Positions 55,211-59,015 of a stretch of 59,015 nt of DNA are shown here, piece after piece (the first letter of the stretch is position 1; every line of letters begins with the position of its first letter). Both the position numbers and the translations under genes were made by a program. A model generated the notes under the pieces. The model was not told the origin of the DNA. It did not search any database and saw only the letters and a list, made by a program, of their open reading frames with translations. This stretch comes from Malaciobacter halophilus (lineage in GTDB: Bacteria > Campylobacterota > Campylobacteria > Campylobacterales > Arcobacteraceae): the NCBI RefSeq assembly GCF_002837275.1, contig NZ_NXIF01000034.1:1-59015 (forward strand), written 5' to 3'.

Positions 55211-55990
55211 ATGAGTGATGTTTTAAAAATAGGAAAGTATGAGTTTAATAGTAGATTAATTGTTGGTTCTGGAAAATATGATAGTTTTCAAACGACAAAA
55301 GATGCAACATTAGCAAGTGGAAGTGAGCTTATTACTGTTGCTATTAGAAGAGTAAATATTACAAATCCAAATGAAGAGAATTTATTAGATTATTTTAAAG
55401 ATACAAATGTAAAACTTCTTCCTAATTCAGCTGGATGTTTTACTGCTCAAGAAGCAATTACTACATTTAGACTTATGAGAGAAGCTACAGGAATTGATTT
55501 AATTAAACTTGAAGTTATAGGTGATGCTGATAAAACTCTATATCCAGATGTAATTGATACGATAAAAGCTTGTGAAACTCTTAAAAAAGATGGTTTTACT
55601 GTAATGGCTTATACAAATGACGATCCAATAATTGCAAAAAGATTAGAAGATGCAGGTGCAGATGCAATTATGCCTCTTGCTGCTCCTATTGGTTCTGGAC
55701 TTGGTATTCAAAATAGATATAATATTGCATTTATCAAAGATGCAGTTAATGTTCCTGTTATTGTTGATGCAGGAGTAGGTTGTGCAAGTGATGCTGCAAT
55801 TGCTATGGAATTAGGAGCAGAAGCTGTATTAACAAATACAGCAATTGCACAAGCAAAAGACCCTTTAAAAATGGCAGAGGCAATGAAACATGCAGTTATT
55901 GCAGGAAGAATGAGTTATGAAGCAGGAAGAATTCCTAAAAAACCATATGCAACTGCAAGTTCTCCTGTTGATGGATTGATTCAATTTTAA
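55211..55990 (+). CDS. thiG: Thiazole synthase ThiG
   Basis: Makes the thiazole phosphate of thiamine. TIM-barrel protein with [15 protein letters not shown] at the start, the Schiff-base lysine in IKLEVIGD, and [19 protein letters not shown] near the C-terminus. I choose ATG 55211, with GGAGG about 11 bases upstream, over an in-frame TTG at 55193 that overlaps that ribosome-binding site. No thiS, thiF or thiH lies next to it, so the sulfur-carrier partner is elsewhere. Confidence 0.95.
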   Translation: MSDVLKIGKYEFNSRLIVGSGKYDSFQTTKDATLASGSELITVAIRRVNITNPNEENLLDYFKDTNVKLLPNSAGCFTAQEAITTFRLMREATGIDLIKLEVIGDADKTLYPDVIDTIKACETLKKDGFTVMAYTNDDPIIAKRLEDAGADAIMPLAAPIGSGLGIQNRYNIAFIKDAVNVPVIVDAGVGCASDAAIAMELGAEAVLTNTAIAQAKDPLKMAEAMKHAVIAGRMSYEAGRIPKKPYATASSPVDGLIQF

Positions 55991-55997
55991 ATATTTT

Positions 55998-56020
55998 GGG
56001 CTTCTTTAAAAAAGAAGTCC
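55998..56020. terminator. Hairpin between thiG and azlD
   Basis: GGGCTTCTTT pairs with AAAGAAGTCC (one G-T pair). It overlaps the azlD stop and lies 8 bases after thiG. T-runs are weak; shared terminator of converging genes is likely. Confidence 0.55.
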
Positions 56021-56311
56021 ATTTCTATATATAGCAACAATAAATACTCCTATACTCATAGATAATAAAACACTTTTTGTTTTATACATAGTAAAAATGG
56101 AAATAACTGCAGCACAAATTCCTATTATTCCCATCTTTATAATAGAAGGGATAATTAAAGCAATTAATAATGTTGCTGGAATTGATTCTAAAAAAATATC
56201 TAAATTTTTAAATCTTTTTAATTTATTACATAATAGTAAACCAGATATTCTTAAAATATAAGTGCCTATTGCAACAAAAGTTATTATAATTAAAATATCA
56301 AAACTATTCAT
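56006..56311 (-). CDS. azlD: AzlD-family branched-chain amino-acid exporter small subunit
   Basis: A 101-residue membrane protein with four hydrophobic segments. TYILRISGLLLCNKLKRF near residues 18-35 is the AzlD motif. It overlaps azlC by 8 bases. AzlC and AzlD together export branched-chain amino acids. Confidence 0.85.
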   Translation of the reverse strand: MNSFDILIIITFVAIGTYILRISGLLLCNKLKRFKNLDIFLESIPATLLIALIIPSIIKMGIIGICAAVISIFTMYKTKSVLLSMSIGVFIVAIYRNGLLF

Positions 56312-56984
56312 GGCTTTTTCTTTTATTTAAATACACATATAAAAAAGAACCTAATAAAGCAGAAACTATTATATAAGACATATTTGGAATAATTTTTTCT
56401 AAAATAGTAGCGATTATTGCAGTAGATAAATAGATAATAAAATCATTTTTGCTTTTATACATACTTGTTACTATTGCAATAAATAGTGCTAAAAAAGCAA
56501 AATCTAAACCATACACTTTTGGATTTGAGATAAATTCTGCAAAATAATATCCACATAATGTTCCAAGAAACCATACTATAAAGATACACAATCCTCCTCC
56601 TAGTAGAAAAAAGACATTAATATCTTTTTCTTTTCTATTCATAGTAACAGCCCAAGATTCATCTGTAACAAAGTGCATAATTAAAGCTTTTCTTTTTAAA
56701 CTACTACTTTTGAATAGGTTATTTAATGATGCTCCTATTAAAAAGTATCTAAGATTAATAAGTAAAGCACTCCAAACAATTACAGAGATGTTTACTGGAT
56801 TGCTTAACATATCAACAATCAAAAATTGTGCTGAACCTGCAAAAATGAAGATATTCATTAAAGCTAGCTGTAAAAAACTAATGCCTTTTGAAGTACAAAT
56901 AATTCCAAGTACAGCACCATATGCAAAAACACTTATACTAATTGGCAGATTTGCCATAAATCCATTTTTTATTTCTTTTTTCAT
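56304..56984 (-). CDS. azlC: AzlC-family branched-chain amino-acid exporter large subunit
   Basis: A 226-residue protein with about seven hydrophobic helices. FAYGAVLGII, FAGSAQFLIVD and LRYFLIGASL are characteristic of AzlC, as is HFVTDESWAV. ATG at 56984. It follows the araC gene by 46 bases; a motif there repeats one found before araC, so both may be controlled by that regulator. Confidence 0.9.
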   Translation of the reverse strand: MKKEIKNGFMANLPISISVFAYGAVLGIICTSKGISFLQLALMNIFIFAGSAQFLIVDMLSNPVNISVIVWSALLINLRYFLIGASLNNLFKSSSLKRKALIMHFVTDESWAVTMNRKEKDINVFFLLGGGLCIFIVWFLGTLCGYYFAEFISNPKVYGLDFAFLALFIAIVTSMYKSKNDFIIYLSTAIIATILEKIIPNMSYIIVSALLGSFLYVYLNKRKSHE

Positions 56985-57014
56985 ACTAAAAGAGTATCAA
57001 AATAGAAATCTTTT

Positions 57015-57033
57015 GTATTGTATGAGATTGCTA
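57015..57033 (-). promoter_or_regulatory. Operator-like motif before azlC
   Basis: Plus-strand GTATTGTATGAGATTGCTA matches 18 of 19 bases of the motif before araC (57894-57912). It lies 31-49 bp upstream of azlC and overlaps the araC stop codon, so it is best explained as a regulator site conserved at both promoters. Confidence 0.65.
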
Positions 57034-57861
57034 ATTAAAAAATCTTTTATACTCACCAGGTGTTAAACCAGTAATTGCTTTAAATCTTTTATTTAAATGA
57101 CTTTGGTCATTAAATCCACACATATAAGCAGTATCAATTAAACTTAAGCCTTTTTGTAAAAATTGTTTTGCTTTTTCAACTCTTATTATCATTAAATAAG
57201 CATGAACTGATATAAATGTGTGTTTTTTAAAGAGTCTAATAAAATGATATTTAGAAATACCAAACTCTTTTGATATATCATCTAAAGATATTTGCATATA
57301 AAAGTTATCATGTAAATACTCTTTTACTTTTTGTATTAGTAGATAATTAGATGGTAGTTCAATTAAATTAGTTGCTTTTGTATTAATTTGCAATATTGAA
57401 TTTACAATATCAATTAGTTCACATTCCCAAGTAAGAGTATTAAAATAAGGAATATTGTCATGATTGATTAAAAAAGACAATCTATTATAGATGTATTCAT
57501 TATTGAAAGAAAAATCACGAAAACAAAGTTGCTTTTTTGAAAAGTTATATTTAAGTATTTCATTAATAGTTTCAGGCTTTAAATATAAAGAACGATGTTT
57601 ATACTCATTGTTATTTCCAATAGCACAAGCATGAACTTCATCTGGATTTATGGTAATTATTGAAGATTTGTCAAATTTATGATTAAAACCTTTTAAAAAA
57701 GCATTCATGTGGCCTTTTTCAATAAGGCTAATTGTATACTCTTCATGAACATGTTTATCATAATTGAAGTTATTGAAGTGTCCTTCATATATAATAATAT
57801 CTTTATTAAGTTGCGGTTTTGAAAACTTTATATTGTGAACTATTTGATTTGTATTTTTCAT
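57031..57861 (-). CDS. AraC-family regulator of the azl operon
   Basis: The N-terminal cupin-like sensor domain (about 20-110, VHEEYTISLIEKGHM and NPDEVHAC) is followed by the C-terminal double helix-turn-helix (about 172-276, ISKEFGISKYHFIRLFKKHT and TAYMCGFNDQSHLNKRFKAITGLTPGEYKRF). 276 residues. It lies upstream of azlC in the same direction; regulators of this type often sit next to azlCD and respond to an amino acid, which I infer here. Confidence 0.88.
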   Translation of the reverse strand: MKNTNQIVHNIKFSKPQLNKDIIIYEGHFNNFNYDKHVHEEYTISLIEKGHMNAFLKGFNHKFDKSSIITINPDEVHACAIGNNNEYKHRSLYLKPETINEILKYNFSKKQLCFRDFSFNNEYIYNRLSFLINHDNIPYFNTLTWECELIDIVNSILQINTKATNLIELPSNYLLIQKVKEYLHDNFYMQISLDDISKEFGISKYHFIRLFKKHTFISVHAYLMIIRVEKAKQFLQKGLSLIDTAYMCGFNDQSHLNKRFKAITGLTPGEYKRFFN

Positions 57862-57893
57862 AATAACTAATTATATCAAGAAATATTCAAATA

Positions 57894-57930
57894 GTATTGT
57901 ATGAAATTGCTATTAAATCAGTATGAAATT
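57894..57930 (-). promoter_or_regulatory. Operator-like repeat before the AraC-type gene
   Basis: Plus-strand GTATTGTATGAAATTGCTA (57894-57912) is followed 22 bp later by a partial copy GTATGAAATT (57921-57930). The full motif also precedes azlC. The site is 33-51 bp upstream of the araC start. Confidence 0.65.
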
Positions 57931-57969
57931 AAAATTTTTAAAAAAAAATGAATTTTTCTCAAAAACCCC

Positions 57970-57998
57970 TTGACAAATAAAAAAAAATATAATATAAT
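57970..57998 (+). promoter_or_regulatory. Sigma-70 promoter of the tRNA cluster
   Basis: TTGACA (57970-57975) and TATAAT (57993-57998) are perfect and spaced by 17 bp. The start region TCCGTCCA resembles that of the rRNA promoter at 58825 and has the GC-rich discriminator of stringently controlled stable-RNA genes. Confidence 0.9.
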
Positions 57999-58041
57999 TC
58001 CGTCCACTTTTTGAGAGAAACCACTTAAAAAGTAAATTTGT

Positions 58042-58119
58042 CGGGGCGTAGCGCAGTCTGGTTAGCGCACCTGGTTTGGGACCAGGGGGCCGGAGGTTCG
58101 AATCCTCTCGCCCCGACCA
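58042..58119 (+). tRNA. tRNA-Pro (anticodon TGG)
   Basis: Full cloverleaf: acceptor arms CGGGGCG/CGCCCCG, anticodon loop TTTGGGA with TGG, T-loop GGTTCGAATCC and encoded CCA. First gene of the cluster, 44 bases after the -10 element. Confidence 0.97.
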
Positions 58120-58131
58120 TCATAAACAAAT

Positions 58132-58209
58132 GGTGGGTATAGCTCAGTTGGTTAGAGCATCGGGTTGTGGTTCCGAGGGCCGTGGGTTCGAATCCCATTA
58201 TCCACCCCA
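58132..58209 (+). tRNA. tRNA-His (anticodon GTG)
   Basis: Acceptor GTGGGTA/TATCCAC with the extra 5' G(-1) opposite C73 expected of tRNA-His, anticodon stem TCGGG/TCCGA with loop TTGTGGT, T-loop GGTTCGAATCC and CCA. Confidence 0.97.
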
Positions 58210-58227
58210 TTTATTTTATTATTTTAA

Positions 58228-58304
<77 letters not shown>

Positions 58305-58308
58305 CTTT

Positions 58309-58393
58309 GCGGATGTGGTGAAATTGGTAGACACGCCAGACTTAGGATCTGGTGCCTCACGGTGTGGAGGTTCGAGTCCTCTCATCCGCACCA
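58309..58393 (+). tRNA. tRNA-Leu (anticodon TAG)
   Basis: Class II tRNA with a long variable arm. Acceptor GCGGATG/CATCCGC, anticodon stem CCAGA/TCTGG with loop CTTAGGA (TAG), variable arm TGCCTCACGGTGTG, CCA encoded. 85 bases. Confidence 0.97.
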
Positions 58394-58396
58394 CTT

Positions 58397-58443
58397 AAGC
58401 CTTATGTAAATGATTATTTTATCATTTGTATAAGGCTTTTTTT
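58397..58443 (+). terminator. Strong terminator inside the tRNA cluster
   Basis: AAGCCTTAT pairs with ATAAGGCTT and inner AAATGAT with ATCATTT, followed by a T-run. It lies after tRNA-Leu and before the second tRNA-Arg, so the last tRNA depends on read-through or its own promoter. Confidence 0.9.
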
Positions 58444-58452
58444 CTTTCAAAT

Positions 58453-58529
<77 letters not shown>

Positions 58530-58820
58530 CTTTAATAATAATCAGTTTATATAAATATGAATGTTTTATGACTTTAACAAATAGTTAAAGTCTAAACAAT
58601 TTAAAAAATAATTTAATAACTTATTGTGGATAAATGCTTCTTTTATACTAATTCATAATCTTAAATAAATTTCAACTTTTAATAAAAATCTAAAACTCAA
58701 AAAAATTACTACGAATAGAAAATAACAGTCAAATAAAAAAGACCATAAAATATAGAGAAAAAATAAAAAAATAGGTAAAAAGCAGAAAAATTCAAAAATT
58801 TAAGCTGTAGTTAAGGGTAA
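58530..58820. other. AT-rich intergenic stretch upstream of the rRNA promoter
   Basis: About 290 bases with no supportable gene. A-tracts (for example around 58735-58770 and 58785-58800) directly upstream of the rRNA promoter could act as UP elements or curved DNA that raises its activity. Confidence 0.4.
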
Positions 58821-58824
58821 AGGG

Positions 58825-58853
58825 TTGACAAGAGGAGAAAATTTGTCTATAAT
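58825..58853 (+). promoter_or_regulatory. Sigma-70 promoter of a ribosomal RNA operon
   Basis: TTGACA (58825-58830) and TATAAT (58848-58853), both perfect, 17 bp apart, followed by TCCCGTCC. The same element layout precedes the tRNA cluster. Strength and position suggest an rRNA transcript beginning near 58860. Confidence 0.9.
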
Positions 58854-58902
58854 TCCCGTCCAAATTCGCTGAGGCTTAAAAGAGAAGCAAGAGAGAGGAT
58901 TT

Positions 58903-58948
58903 GAGTTCTTTAACAAAAGAAGTTTATAAGAGATAACTTTTATAAACT
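58903..58948 (+). promoter_or_regulatory. rRNA leader: boxA-like antitermination element and hairpin
   Basis: GAGTTCTTTAACAA (58903-58916) matches the core TTCTTTAACA of rrn boxA (E. coli TGCTCTTTAACA), where Nus factors bind. AGTTTATAA (58921-58929) pairs with TTATAAACT (58940-58948). The 16S gene itself is not in the window and is expected just after base 59015. Confidence 0.75.
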
Positions 58949-59015
58949 GAATATATATGATAACAAGAGAAAAACAAGAAGAATAAAAAAATTCTTCGTC
59001 TATAACACGAGTAAT

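Noticed and set aside
58025-58210. Minus-strand open frame over the tRNA-Pro and tRNA-His genes
   Set aside because: It is the reverse complement of tRNA T-arms and acceptor stems, a common false gene (GARGFEPPAPWSQTRCA-like). The tRNAs explain the sequence.
58820-59015. Start of a 16S rRNA gene
   Set aside because: The window ends in leader sequence; the AGAGTTTGATC start of 16S is not reached.

Overview
The window reads as a chromosomal segment of an AT-rich member of the Campylobacterota, most likely an Arcobacter-like lineage (Arcobacteraceae). This is inferred from gene content and style: a single-chain NifJ pyruvate:ferredoxin oxidoreductase, LuxS, a Campylobacter-type small protein plus DsbI pair, a Wolinella-like PsrABC polysulfide/thiosulfate reductase, many TTG and GTG starts, and a low-GC third codon position. 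I see no insertion sequence, prophage, integrase or CRISPR array.

Layout. Bases 1-226 hold what looks like the 3' end and terminator of an RNA gene or transcript. From 0.2 to 8 kb there is a small membrane protein, then mnmD-luxS, nifJ, a phosphatase and a peptide-type solute-binding protein. From 8 to 14.1 kb a minus-strand operon runs dba-like small protein, DsbI, a Tat-exported molybdoenzyme, a four-cluster ferredoxin subunit, a cytochrome b and a TorD-type chaperone. It faces an AraC/GyrI-type regulator across an intergenic region that carries a tandem duplication with repeated operator-like motifs. After rpsI-rplM comes a phosphate-scavenging block (16.2-25.2 kb): sensor kinase, response regulator, PsiE, PhoU, PstB, PstA, PstC, an EAL-CBS-GGDEF protein and PstS. 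pstC and pstS carry matching direct-repeat boxes at the same distance from their starts, which are good candidate PHO boxes. Housekeeping genes follow (prfA, rpsT, glmM, lspA, leuC, mobA).

A sulfur-metabolism island occupies 30.5-39.1 kb: a Tat-exported SQR-type flavoprotein with a dihaem cytochrome c, PsrABC, a triple-rhodanese periplasmic protein, and a 106-residue haem-less cytochrome-like protein. A close paralogue of the last lies 5.5 kb away. mobA and the TorD-like chaperone could support the two molybdoenzymes. The rest is thrS-infC-rpmI-rplT, a DUF3373-type porin, an NFACT/RqcH protein, a TraT-like lipoprotein, a plus-strand operon cdsA-dxr-two small genes-hydrolase-tsaD-SUI1, an AGCS transporter, nnrD-cutA-thiG, and araC-azlC-azlD with a repeated operator-like motif.

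The window ends with a five-gene tRNA cluster (Pro, His, Arg, Leu, Arg; the two Arg genes identical) and the promoter, boxA and leader of what is probably an rRNA operon whose 16S gene starts just beyond base 59015.

The most interesting unexplained signals are: the dba-dsbI-molybdoenzyme operon with its duplicated control region and a DsbI that has only one cysteine pair; the NDSGNVPSC paralogue family tied to the Psr operon; and the c-di-GMP enzyme embedded in the phosphate locus.
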